Positions 1-6,499 of a stretch of 6,770 bases of DNA are shown one piece after another (positions within the stretch are counted from its first letter, which is position 1; each line of letters opens with the position of its first letter). The stretch comes from Candidatus Omnitrophota bacterium (GTDB lineage: Bacteria; Omnitrophota; Gorgyraeia; Gygaellales; Profunditerraquicolaceae), in NCBI GenBank assembly GCA_020062065.1, contig JAGUWZ010000099.1, forward strand, positions 1 through 6,770, given 5' to 3'. Position numbers and translations under genes: made by a program. Below the pieces are notes generated by a model. The model did not search any database and had not been told where the DNA came from. It saw only the letters and a program-made list of their open reading frames with translations.

Positions 1-255
1 GTCACAGGTGTTCCTAATTATAAGACCAAAGAGAGATTAAAAAAATTATATAGTCAGGCACCCCAGCCTTGTTTAGTGGTGGCAGTAGGTAGCTGCGCTT
101 GCGGAAGGACAATGTTTAAGGAATCCTATAATAGCCCTTGTGCTGTGGATGAGGTGGTTCCTGTAAGCACTTATATCCCTGGTTGTCCGCCTAAGCCGGA
201 AGCAATGATCGCCGGGGTGGTAAAATTGATACAAAAACTACGGAGTAAAAAATAA
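1..255 (+). CDS. Group 4 [NiFe] hydrogenase small subunit (NuoB/MbhJ-like), 5'-truncated by window
   Basis: Only the C-terminal 84 residues are present; frame 1 is open from the first base to TAA at 253-255. Seen: a VTG motif near the window edge, GSCACG with Cys32, an SPC segment with Cys47, and PGCPPKPEAM with Cys62 (numbering from the window edge). The spacing GSCA ... VPV ... PGCPP is the C-terminal half of the NuoB/HycG/EchC/MbhJ fold, whose Cys residues help bind the proximal [4Fe-4S] cluster that hands electrons to the NiFe site. The N-terminal CxxC-type cluster ligands must lie upstream. Two further cysteines (24 and 34) and Cys47 are additional to the two obvious ligands. The stop overlaps the next start by one base (TAATG), so the gene is in an operon with the NuoC- and NuoD-like genes. 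Complex I NuoB is the alternative; the large subunit's intact NiFe motifs argue for hydrogenase. Confidence 0.9.
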   Translation, partial: VTGVPNYKTKERLKKLYSQAPQPCLVVAVGSCACGRTMFKESYNSPCAVDEVVPVSTYIPGCPPKPEAMIAGVVKLIQKLRSKK

Positions 256-680
256 TGTCTATCGCAGATGCGCTCAGAGAGAGATTAGAAGATAAAACAA
301 CTGATTGGTACGAACACTCTGCCAGAAGGATATATGTATCTGTAAGACCGCAGGATTTAAAAGAAATAGCCAGTATTCTATTTAAGGAGTTCAAATTAAG
401 ATTTGCTATTGCATCAGGACAGGATACGCCGGCAGGTCTTGAGATACTTTATCATTTTAGTTTTGACCGTAGCGGCGAGATTATCTCTGTGCGTGTTTTA
501 ATCAAAGATAAGAAAAAGCCCGAGATAGATTCTTTAGCGCCTTTATTCCCGGCAGCAGAGTGGATTGAACGCGAGATATGGGAGATGTTAGGCATAAATT
601 TTAAAGGGCATCCGAATTTAAAACGGTTGCTTTTAAGTGATGAATGGCCGCAAGGTAAGTATCCGTTAAGACACGATTAG
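255..680 (+). CDS. NuoC-like (30 kDa) subunit of group 4 [NiFe] hydrogenase (MbhK/EchD type)
   Basis: This is a 141-residue soluble subunit with no membrane segments. The C-terminal third carries the 30-kDa/NuoC signature: E105-R-E, then W109-E-M-L-G, F116-K-G-H-P-N-L-K-R and a closing PLRHD at 137-141. The N-terminal 100 residues form the looser alpha/beta part typical of the family. In group 4 hydrogenases and complex I this subunit binds the large subunit and helps build the peripheral arm; it has no cofactor of its own, and none of the residues seen suggests one. The length fits the short stand-alone version found in Ech and Mbh rather than the HycE-type fusion to the large subunit. The start is supported by GGAG at 242-245, nine bases before the ATG, and by the one-base overlap with the upstream stop, which implies coupled translation. 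Confidence 0.93.
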   Translation: MSIADALRERLEDKTTDWYEHSARRIYVSVRPQDLKEIASILFKEFKLRFAIASGQDTPAGLEILYHFSFDRSGEIISVRVLIKDKKKPEIDSLAPLFPAAEWIEREIWEMLGINFKGHPNLKRLLLSDEWPQGKYPLRHD

Positions 681-710
681 TTGGTTAGGATAAACTAACA
701 AACAAGAAAA

Positions 711-1889
711 ATGAGCCATAAAGTTGTCATTCCAATAGGTCCATATCATCCTTTGCAGGAAGAGCCGGCATATTTCCGGCTTTATGTGGAAGGAGAAAAG
801 GTAGTTGATATTGATATAGTTATCGGCTATATGCACCGCGGGATTGAAGAACTTTCCGAACATAAACATTTTGACCAGATTCCCTTTTTAGTTGAACGTA
901 TCTGCGGGATTTGCTCTACTTCTCATCCTTTTGCTTATGTTAATGCAATGGAGGACCTGATAAAGATAGAAGTTCCGGAAAGAGCTCTTTTTATCCGCAC
1001 CATCATCGCAGAGATGGAGAGATTGCATAGCCATCTGCTCTGGTTGGGGCTGGCTGGTCATTTTATTGGATACAATACGGTCTGGATGTGGTCCTGGCGT
1101 TATCGGGAACCAATATTAGATATGTTCGAAATGATTACCGGTAACCGCAATCATTATGCAATGATGAAAATCGGTGGGGTGCGCAGGGATATAAGAGATG
1201 AGGATGTAGCTATCTTAAAGAAAACACTTGACGATTTAGTTCCGGTAGTGGATATGTTCAAGGGCGCAGTAATGGATGACCCGGTAATACAGGCACGGCT
1301 TAAGGGCATTGGCGTTTTGACAAAGCAACAGGCAATTGACTGGTGTGTTGTCGGTCCTACTGCCAGAGGCTCAGGGGTAGATATTGATTTGCGCCGTGAC
1401 GACCCGTATGGGGCATATGAGTGGGTGGATTGGAATGTGATTGTAGAAAAAGATGGGGATATATTTGCCAAGACAAAAGTTCGAATATTAGAAATGTATG
1501 AATCAATAAGGATTATTCGTCAGTGTCTGGATAAGATGTCTCCTGGCCCAATTGATGCCAGTGTAAAAGATATCCCGCCTGGAGAAGGGATAGGCCGAGT
1601 TGAGGCGCCAAGAGGAGAATGTTTTCACTATGTAAGAAGCGACGGGACAAACCAGCCAATCAGACATAAGATTCGCGCTCCCAGTTACATGAATGTAGCT
1701 TCCAATAAAATTGCAGCAGTAGGCGGCAGTATATCTGACGCCGCAATTACTCTGGCTGCGGTTGACCCTTGTTATTCCTGCACTGAAAGGCTTATAGTTT
1801 TAGACAGGGATACCAAGAAAAAGATTATGAACGGTTGGAATTTGATAAAGCTATCGCAGGCAAAGACAGAGGAGTTTAAAAGGGTTTAG
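711..1889 (+). CDS. Group 4 [NiFe] hydrogenase large (catalytic) subunit, NuoD/MbhL-like
   Basis: A 392-residue protein carrying both nickel-binding motifs. The N-terminal motif is E62-R-I-C65-G-I-C68 with H72; the C-terminal motif is D352-P-C354-Y-S-C357-T-E-R360. These four cysteines bind the NiFe(CN)2CO centre in hydrogenases, and E62 sits where the family's proton-transfer glutamate lies. Complex I NuoD lacks these cysteines, and the related sulfane-sulfur reductase (Mbs) has lost part of the set, so this is predicted to be a true H2-evolving or H2-oxidising enzyme. KIRAPS (320-325) is a motif shared with NuoD. After R360 there is a 32-residue tail, as expected for a precursor trimmed by a HycI-type maturation endopeptidase. 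The PYHP motif at 11-14 fixes the start close to this ATG, although no Shine-Dalgarno sequence is visible directly upstream. A 30-nt gap separates it from the NuoC-like gene. Subgroup assignment (4d Mbh-like or a relative) is inferred from the neighbours. Confidence 0.95.
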   Translation: MSHKVVIPIGPYHPLQEEPAYFRLYVEGEKVVDIDIVIGYMHRGIEELSEHKHFDQIPFLVERICGICSTSHPFAYVNAMEDLIKIEVPERALFIRTIIAEMERLHSHLLWLGLAGHFIGYNTVWMWSWRYREPILDMFEMITGNRNHYAMMKIGGVRRDIRDEDVAILKKTLDDLVPVVDMFKGAVMDDPVIQARLKGIGVLTKQQAIDWCVVGPTARGSGVDIDLRRDDPYGAYEWVDWNVIVEKDGDIFAKTKVRILEMYESIRIIRQCLDKMSPGPIDASVKDIPPGEGIGRVEAPRGECFHYVRSDGTNQPIRHKIRAPSYMNVASNKIAAVGGSISDAAITLAAVDPCYSCTERLIVLDRDTKKKIMNGWNLIKLSQAKTEEFKRV

Positions 1890-1965
1890 TTTAGGTAAGA
1901 GCTAACTTCTTTCAACCGCGTAGGTTGAAGGGCCGGTTAGGCTGAGTGTCTATGTGGGATTTACA
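1890..1965 (+). other. Intergenic gap with hairpin between hydrogenase and Mrp modules
   Basis: This is the longest non-coding stretch in the window. TTCAACC at 1911-1917 pairs perfectly with GGTTGAA at 1923-1929 around a 5-base loop (1918-1922), and the stem can extend by a G-U pair (1910/1930) and a C-G pair (1909/1931). No T-run follows, so a factor-independent terminator is unlikely. It could instead be a transcript-stabilising or processing structure that sets different expression for the two modules; that role is inference. Confidence 0.5.
1956..1959 (+). promoter_or_regulatory. Weak ribosome binding site deciding the antiporter start
   Basis: GGGA ends six bases before ATG 1966. The alternative in-frame GTG at 1954 would add four residues, overlaps this motif, and has only a poor AGG (1939-1941) upstream. 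The ATG is therefore preferred. Confidence 0.45.
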
Positions 1966-3639
1966 ATGAATATTGATTTTCTATACCCATATTTTAGGTT
2001 AGATGGCTTAAGCAGTTTTGTGGCGGCGGCCATAGGTTTATTTTCTGTTCTAACTATAATTTATTCTTTCGGGTTTATGAGAAATAGACACGGCCTGCTT
2101 GCGTATTATACCTATATTATCTTAACCGCAATTGTTTCTCTATTAGCAGTACTTTCCAATAACCTCATTCTTTTATTGGTCAGTTGGGGGTTTTTGGGAT
2201 TTACTCTTTATCTTCTTATTAATATGGGAGATGAAAATGCCAGTTCAGCCGCGAAAAAAACTTTCATTATTGTGGGTGGTTCAGATGCCTTAATGCTATT
2301 AGGCATAGGTATAATTTATTATCTTAGCGGCACTTTTCAGATGGATGCCATTAAGATTTCGTTTACCGCTTACCGTTTACCGCTTAGCGTAACCGCCTAT
2401 TTATGTATTGCAATAGCTTGTTTTGCTAAGGCCGGGGCTATGCCATTTCATTCCTGGATTCCGGATTGCGCTAAATCCGCACCCATTCCTGTAGTAGCTT
2501 TCTTACCTGCCTCCTTAGATAAATTATTAGGGATTTATCTCTTAGCCAGAATTTCTTTAGATTTGTTCGTAATGAGCAGGGCTTTGAATATATTATTGAT
2601 GCTTATCGGCGCTTTTACCATCGTGGCTGCAGTAATGATGGCCCTGGTGCAGCATAATATGAAAAGACTCCTGGGCTACCATGCAGTCTCCCAGGTTGGT
2701 TATATGGTCTTAGGTATTGGCACAGGCAATCCCATTGGCATTGCCGGCGGAATATTCCATATGCTTAATAATGCGCTATATAAATCCTCTTTGTTTTTAA
2801 CGGCCGGGAATGTGGAATATCGCACAAAGACAGCCGAGCTTGATAATCTGGGGGGTTTAAGTAAAGCAATGCCTGTTACTTATATCTCGTGTCTCGTTGC
2901 CAGCCTTTCCATATCTGGTGTTCCGCCTTTTAATGGCTTTGTCTCCAAGTGGATGGTTTATCAGGGGCTTATCCAGAATGTCACAGAGTCACAGAGTCTT
3001 AAGGTCACAAGTCTGGTGTGTTTAGTGGCGGCGATGTTTGGTTCAGGTCTTACGCTGGCGAGTTTTATGAAACTAATTCACGCTGCCTTTTTAGGCCAGC
3101 GGACAAACGCTTCGACGGGTAAGCAGGTAAGCGAGGTATCCTGGCAAATGTGGTTACCCTGTATGATACTGGCAATTATCTGTGTGATATTTGGGGTATT
3201 TGCTTACCAGATCCCGCTTAAATACTTTATATTTCCGGCGATACCAGGCGTTGGTTTTATCGGGATATGGTATGCGGGTTTATCTACGTTGCTTATTATT
3301 ATAGGTTTGGTTTTAGGTATCCTTATATTCAGGCTAAAAAGTCTTAAGCCTGTCCTTCGCACTGATACAGTATTTACAGGCGCAGAAACAATATTATTGG
3401 AAGAAGAAAATAAAGTTACCGGCACAGAATTTTATAATACCATTAAGGAGTTAGGGATTTTAAAAAGTATTTATAATAAGGCAGAAGCTGGCTTTTTTGA
3501 TATTTATGATCAGGCTAAAATTGTTGTCTTTGGTATCGGAAAATACCTCCAATATTTACATAACGGGATTCTGCCCACTTATATGGTCTGGATGCTTTTA
3601 GGAATGATTGGTTTATTTTTAGTGTTGCGGGCTCATTAA
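1966..3639 (+). CDS. Antiporter-like membrane subunit (NuoL/MrpA-N/MrpD family) with C-terminal lateral-helix-like tail
   Basis: A 557-residue, strongly hydrophobic protein (561 if GTG 1954 is used) with about 14 family helices. Seen: K155 in AKAGAMPFHSWIPD (TM7 channel lysine), K186 (TM8), M232-K-R-L-L-G-Y, H265, K273, and S-G-V-P-P ... S-K328 (TM12 lysine). These are the proton-path residues of complex I and Mrp antiporter-like subunits. The usual TM5 glutamate (W-E or L-E) is Gly75 in SWGFLGF, and the usual second His of the HxxNH motif is Asn269. After the antiporter core, residues about 480-535 form a charged, partly amphipathic stretch (EFYNTIKELG, FFDIYDQAK, LHNGILPTY) followed by a last membrane helix (about 538-555), resembling the lateral helix of NuoL or MbhI. 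It sits two bases before the DUF4040-MbhE gene, so the pair equals a split MrpA. Role: ion-translocating or structural part of the membrane arm. Confidence 0.88.
   Translation: MNIDFLYPYFRLDGLSSFVAAAIGLFSVLTIIYSFGFMRNRHGLLAYYTYIILTAIVSLLAVLSNNLILLLVSWGFLGFTLYLLINMGDENASSAAKKTFIIVGGSDALMLLGIGIIYYLSGTFQMDAIKISFTAYRLPLSVTAYLCIAIACFAKAGAMPFHSWIPDCAKSAPIPVVAFLPASLDKLLGIYLLARISLDLFVMSRALNILLMLIGAFTIVAAVMMALVQHNMKRLLGYHAVSQVGYMVLGIGTGNPIGIAGGIFHMLNNALYKSSLFLTAGNVEYRTKTAELDNLGGLSKAMPVTYISCLVASLSISGVPPFNGFVSKWMVYQGLIQNVTESQSLKVTSLVCLVAAMFGSGLTLASFMKLIHAAFLGQRTNASTGKQVSEVSWQMWLPCMILAIICVIFGVFAYQIPLKYFIFPAIPGVGFIGIWYAGLSTLLIIIGLVLGILIFRLKSLKPVLRTDTVFTGAETILLEEENKVTGTEFYNTIKELGILKSIYNKAEAGFFDIYDQAKIVVFGIGKYLQYLHNGILPTYMVWMLLGMIGLFLVLRAH
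2362..2389 (+). repeat. Four tandem heptamers (YTTASCG) inside the antiporter-like gene
   Basis: Units TTTACCG, CTTACCG, TTTACCG and CTTAGCG follow each other without gaps. They encode residues 133 to about 142, in a loop just before the TM7 region that holds K155. Seven is not a multiple of three, so gain or loss of one unit would shift the reading frame, while three units are neutral. The present copy number keeps the frame open. Confidence 0.8.
2980..2998 (+). repeat. Short tandem 8-mer (GTCACAGA x2 plus GTC) in the same gene
   Basis: GTCACAGA occurs twice in tandem and continues for three more bases; a related GTCACAAG lies at 3004-3011. It encodes the polar loop around residues 338-345, after the TM12 lysine K328. 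The period is again not a multiple of three. Confidence 0.7.
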
Positions 3640-3641
3640 AT

Positions 3642-4172
3642 ATGGAACTGCAAATACTTTTATTATTTATGATTTTTGCCGCTATTGTGGCGGTTCAGAT
3701 TGAAGATTTGCTTTCTAGCGTCATTGCCGTAGGTGCGCTAGGATTAGGTTTATCCTTAGCGTTCTTAATTTTAAAAGCGCCAGATTTAGCCATAACTCAA
3801 TTAGTTGTAGAAATTTTATGTCTTATTATACTTATACGCGCAACCATAAATAAAGACCTGCCGGTGATAAGAGACGGACGCTGGTTCTTTAATACCGCCT
3901 CTACATTATTATTTATTATCCTGTTTTTAATCTTCGCCTATTTTGCCTTGCAGGAATTACCTCGTTTTGGCCAACCAATAATGAGAGTAGCCCAGAATTA
4001 CATTAATCAGGGATTAGAAAAAACCGGGGCAACTAATATTGTTGCCGCGATAATTTTAGATTTTAGAGGTTATGATACCTTAGGCGAGGCAACTGTGCTT
4101 TTCACGGCAGTAATGGGTGTTTTGGCAGTGATGAGAAGGGTGGGAAGAAAAAAGAGTAGTTCTATGGTTTAG
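3642..4172 (+). CDS. DUF4040 (MbhD)-MbhE fusion, equivalent to the C-terminal part of MrpA
   Basis: A 176-residue membrane protein with two recognisable parts. Residues 1-68 hold the DUF4040/MbhD helices with K45-A-P-D48-L-A-I-T-Q-L-V-V-E57, the conserved PD..(L)TQ..VE motif of the MrpA C-terminal region. Residues about 85-168 match MbhE: one hydrophobic helix, then N132-I-V-A-A, L139-D-F-R-G-Y-D145-T-L-G-E149-A-T-V-L-F-T-A-V-M-G-V. In Pyrococcus Mbh these are two proteins (MbhD and MbhE), in Mrp they are the end of MrpA; here they are one gene apart from the antiporter domain. In known Mbh/Mrp structures this region, rich in buried acidic residues, is proposed to lie on the sodium path. The start is two bases after the previous stop with no strong Shine-Dalgarno sequence, suggesting coupled translation. 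Confidence 0.92.
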   Translation: MELQILLLFMIFAAIVAVQIEDLLSSVIAVGALGLGLSLAFLILKAPDLAITQLVVEILCLIILIRATINKDLPVIRDGRWFFNTASTLLFIILFLIFAYFALQELPRFGQPIMRVAQNYINQGLEKTGATNIVAAIILDFRGYDTLGEATVLFTAVMGVLAVMRRVGRKKSSSMV

Positions 4173-4212
4173 ATGGGGAGAGAAAAGTTAGAATAACTAA
4201 AACCAATAACCA

Positions 4213-4680
4213 ATGAACAATAGGACATTAGAACAAAAGAACCCAAAAGGGATGACTTTAATTGTTAAGACCATTACGCGACTTACCGTGGGTCTAATTT
4301 TGCTTTATGGAATCTATATTGTTCTGCACGGTCATATCAGCCCAGGCGGTGGATTTGCAGGCGGAGTAATTATCGCCCTTTGTTTTATCCATTTGATGCT
4401 TGCCTTTGGCCGGGAGGTTGCCTTAAAAAAAATATCCCAAGGCGTTGTATCTGTTTTGGAAAGCTTTGGCGCGATTATGTTTTTATCAATAGCGCTGCTG
4501 GGCTTTTGGGGTGGTTATTTCTTTTTTAACTTTTTCTTACACAAAGGCAAACCTTTTGAGTTATTCAGCGCCGGCATTATTCCTTTATGTAATATCGCCA
4601 TATGTCTTAAGGTAGGAGCAGGGCTATTTGCCATCTTTACGGTGTTAGTTTTATTTAAAGGATTGGGAGAAAAGGGATGA
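4213..4680 (+). CDS. mrpB: MrpB/MnhB-like subunit (MbhF equivalent)
   Basis: A 155-residue membrane protein with about four helices. The family motif G40-H-I-S-P-G-G-G-F-A-G-G follows the first helix, and the second signature S119-A-G-I-I-P-L-C-N-I-A-I-C-L-K-V-G-A-G lies near the C-terminus. MrpB is a small structural subunit of Mrp-type Na+/H+ antiporters and of Mbh-type hydrogenases, packed against MrpC and MrpD-like subunits. The start is uncertain: ATG 4213 has no Shine-Dalgarno sequence (AATAACCA precedes it), and the in-frame ATG at 4252 (residue 14) would begin right before the first helix, where most family members start, but GGG abuts it too closely for a standard site. A 40-nt gap precedes it; its stop overlaps the next gene (ATGA). 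Confidence 0.93.
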   Translation: MNNRTLEQKNPKGMTLIVKTITRLTVGLILLYGIYIVLHGHISPGGGFAGGVIIALCFIHLMLAFGREVALKKISQGVVSVLESFGAIMFLSIALLGFWGGYFFFNFFLHKGKPFELFSAGIIPLCNIAICLKVGAGLFAIFTVLVLFKGLGEKG

Positions 4681-5015
4681 GTGAATATATCCTGTGTTTT
4701 GCTTTATTTTGTATCGGACTTTACTGCGTCTTAAGAAAAAGAAATATTATCAAGATAATTATAGGCTTAGGGATTATTGAGTATGCAGTGAATTTATTTT
4801 TTGTTTTGATAGGTTACCGGACGCACAGCCGCGCGCCCATATTGGCCAAAGGCCAGAGCATTTTAAATATGGTTGATCCGTTGCCGCAGGCCCTGGTTTT
4901 AACTTCCATTGTTATTGGCCTGGCAGTTACAGCATTAATTGTGGCTATTGCCATCAGAATTTATGAGAAATACGGAACCTTTGATATTACTAAGATTCGG
5001 AGATTAAAAGGATGA
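4677..5015 (+). CDS. mrpC: MrpC/MnhC-like subunit (NuoK family, MbhG equivalent)
   Basis: A 112-residue protein with three helices, the standard NuoK/MrpC build. Seen: G14-L-Y-C-V-L-R-K-R-N, then I29-G-L-G-I-I-E35-Y-A-V-N-L with the buried helix-2 glutamate corresponding to the NuoK site, and D67-P-L-P-Q-A-L-V-L-T-S-I-V-I-G, the diagnostic MrpC signature. It forms part of the ion path between the MrpA C-terminal region and MrpD. The start is well supported: GGGAGA at 4665-4670 lies six bases ahead, and ATGA overlaps the stop of the mrpB-like gene by four bases. The stop in turn overlaps the mrpD-like start. Confidence 0.95.
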   Translation: MSEYILCFALFCIGLYCVLRKRNIIKIIIGLGIIEYAVNLFFVLIGYRTHSRAPILAKGQSILNMVDPLPQALVLTSIVIGLAVTALIVAIAIRIYEKYGTFDITKIRRLKG

Positions 5016-6499
5016 TATTGCCTTTTTTTGTGATTATTCCTTTAGGAGCAGCATTTCTGATTTCTCTTTTGGGAAAAAAGCTCAAAAATTTTGCTGACCT
5101 TTTAGCTAATTTAGCCACGTTTAGCTTATTAGTATTCTCGCTGTATTCTATTTCGCAAGTTTTTGCGCATAAAATTCTGGTCTACAAAGTAGGAAGCTGG
5201 ATACCACCCATAGGAATCTGTATGGTTTTGGATGGCTTAACCAGTTTTATGTTAGTTACGGTAAATTTAGTTAGTTTTCTGGTAACGATATATTCTGTTA
5301 GTTATATGGAAAAATATACGGATAAATATAGATTCTATACCTTATTTATGTTGATGCTGGCAGGTATGAATGGCATAATTGTAACTGGCGACCTGTTTAA
5401 TCTATTTGTGTTCTTAGAGATTGCCTCTATTGCAAGTTATGCTTTAGTTGCCTTTGGCACTGAGGCAGAGGAATTAGAGGCGTCTTTCAAATACGCAATA
5501 ATGGGTTCCGTAGCTTCTACTTTTATCTTATTGGGAATTGCTATGTTATATAGTTATACCTCTACGCTGAATATGGCAGATATTTCTTCAATATTATCTG
5601 GTAAGCCAGTTAATACAATTGTGGGTTTTGTAACAGTATTGTTTTTGGCAGGTTTTGGTCTAAAGGCAGCGCTGGTGCCATTTCATGGCTGGTTGCCGGA
5701 TGCGCATCCGGCTGCGCCTGCACCTATCTCGGCAATGCTTTCCGGGGTGTTCATAAAAACTTTGGGTGTTTATGCTCTTTGCAGAGTCTTTTTTAATATC
5801 CTAACAGTTTCAGATCGGTTGGTTTTTGTTTTAATAGTTTTAGGTCTAGTATCTATGGTTGTCGGCGCTTTTTTAGCCATAGCGCAGAACGATATAAAGA
5901 GGATGTTTGCCTATTCTAGTATTAGTCAGATAGGCTATATTATATTTGCTTTAGGTGTAGGCACGCCTTTAGCTATTTTAGGTGGATTATTTCATTTGTT
6001 TAATCACGCTGTTTTTAAATCCCTGCTCTTTTTAAATTCTGGCGCCATTGAATATTCTGTCCATACACGCAATTTAGAGAAATTGGGTGGACTAAATTCT
6101 CGTTTGCCTATTACAGGATATACCAGTCTTATTGGTTCAATGTCGATATCAGGGATTCCTCCTTTGGGAGGATTTTTTAGTAAATTAATTATCATTATTG
6201 CCGCAATCCAGGCAGGATACTTTATATCGGCTACGGTGGCTATATTAGTGAGTATTGTAACCCTGGCTTATTATTTAAAATTTCTTAACTTTACATTCTT
6301 TGGTAAACTTGATGAGTTGCGGCTTAAAATAAGAGAGGTTCCCTGGGCAATGCGGTTATCTATGATAGTCTTGGCGATTATTTGTGTGGCAAGCGGGCTA
6401 TTAATCGCGCCTTTATTTAAACCGTTTCTTGAATCAGCAGTCAATGTTTTATTATTAGCCAATGGTTATAAAGAAGCAGTTTTTGGTGCGCTAAAATGA
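5012..6499 (+). CDS. mrpD: MrpD/MnhD-like proton antiporter subunit (MbhH equivalent)
   Basis: A 495-residue protein with about 14 helices and the full set of antiporter-family proton-path residues: E136 in FLEIASIASYALVAFG (TM5), K218 in GLKAALVPFHGWLPDAHPAAPAP (TM7), K249 in FIKTLGVY (TM8), D294-I-K-R-M-F-A-Y, H328-L-F-N-H332-A-V-F-K336 and K391 in GGFFSK (TM12). It lacks the long C-terminal tail of the first antiporter-like subunit, matching MrpD/MbhH length. It is predicted to move protons through the membrane arm, in partnership with MrpC and the DUF4040-MbhE protein. GGAG at 4999-5002 and the ATGA overlap with the mrpC-like stop support this start; its own stop overlaps the mrpE-like start in the same way. 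It is clearly homologous to, but well diverged from, the 557-residue protein upstream. Confidence 0.95.
   Translation: MILPFFVIIPLGAAFLISLLGKKLKNFADLLANLATFSLLVFSLYSISQVFAHKILVYKVGSWIPPIGICMVLDGLTSFMLVTVNLVSFLVTIYSVSYMEKYTDKYRFYTLFMLMLAGMNGIIVTGDLFNLFVFLEIASIASYALVAFGTEAEELEASFKYAIMGSVASTFILLGIAMLYSYTSTLNMADISSILSGKPVNTIVGFVTVLFLAGFGLKAALVPFHGWLPDAHPAAPAPISAMLSGVFIKTLGVYALCRVFFNILTVSDRLVFVLIVLGLVSMVVGAFLAIAQNDIKRMFAYSSISQIGYIIFALGVGTPLAILGGLFHLFNHAVFKSLLFLNSGAIEYSVHTRNLEKLGGLNSRLPITGYTSLIGSMSISGIPPLGGFFSKLIIIIAAIQAGYFISATVAILVSIVTLAYYLKFLNFTFFGKLDELRLKIREVPWAMRLSMIVLAIICVASGLLIAPLFKPFLESAVNVLLLANGYKEAVFGALK

Noticed and set aside
684..699. Terminator after the NuoC-like gene
   Set aside because: The stem is only five base pairs with a six-base loop and no T-run, and the next gene is an obligate partner starting 12 bases later.
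1154..1471. Antisense reading frame of 105 codons
   Set aside because: It lies wholly within the hydrogenase large-subunit gene, has no recognisable motif and low-complexity Ser/Thr/Ile-rich composition typical of a shadow frame. The other minus-strand frames are rejected for the same reason.
1..1889. NuoB-NuoC-NuoD of respiratory complex I
   Set aside because: The NuoD-like protein keeps both NiFe CxxC motifs, which complex I has lost, and the following genes are Mrp/Mbh-type rather than nuoE-N.
711..1889. Sulfane-sulfur reductase (Mbs/Mbx) large subunit
   Set aside because: That family has lost part of the Ni-binding cysteine set; all four are present here.
4252..4680. Shorter mrpB start as the primary call
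   Set aside because: The GGG before ATG 4252 directly touches the start codon, leaving no normal spacing; the longer frame was kept, with the doubt noted in the entry.
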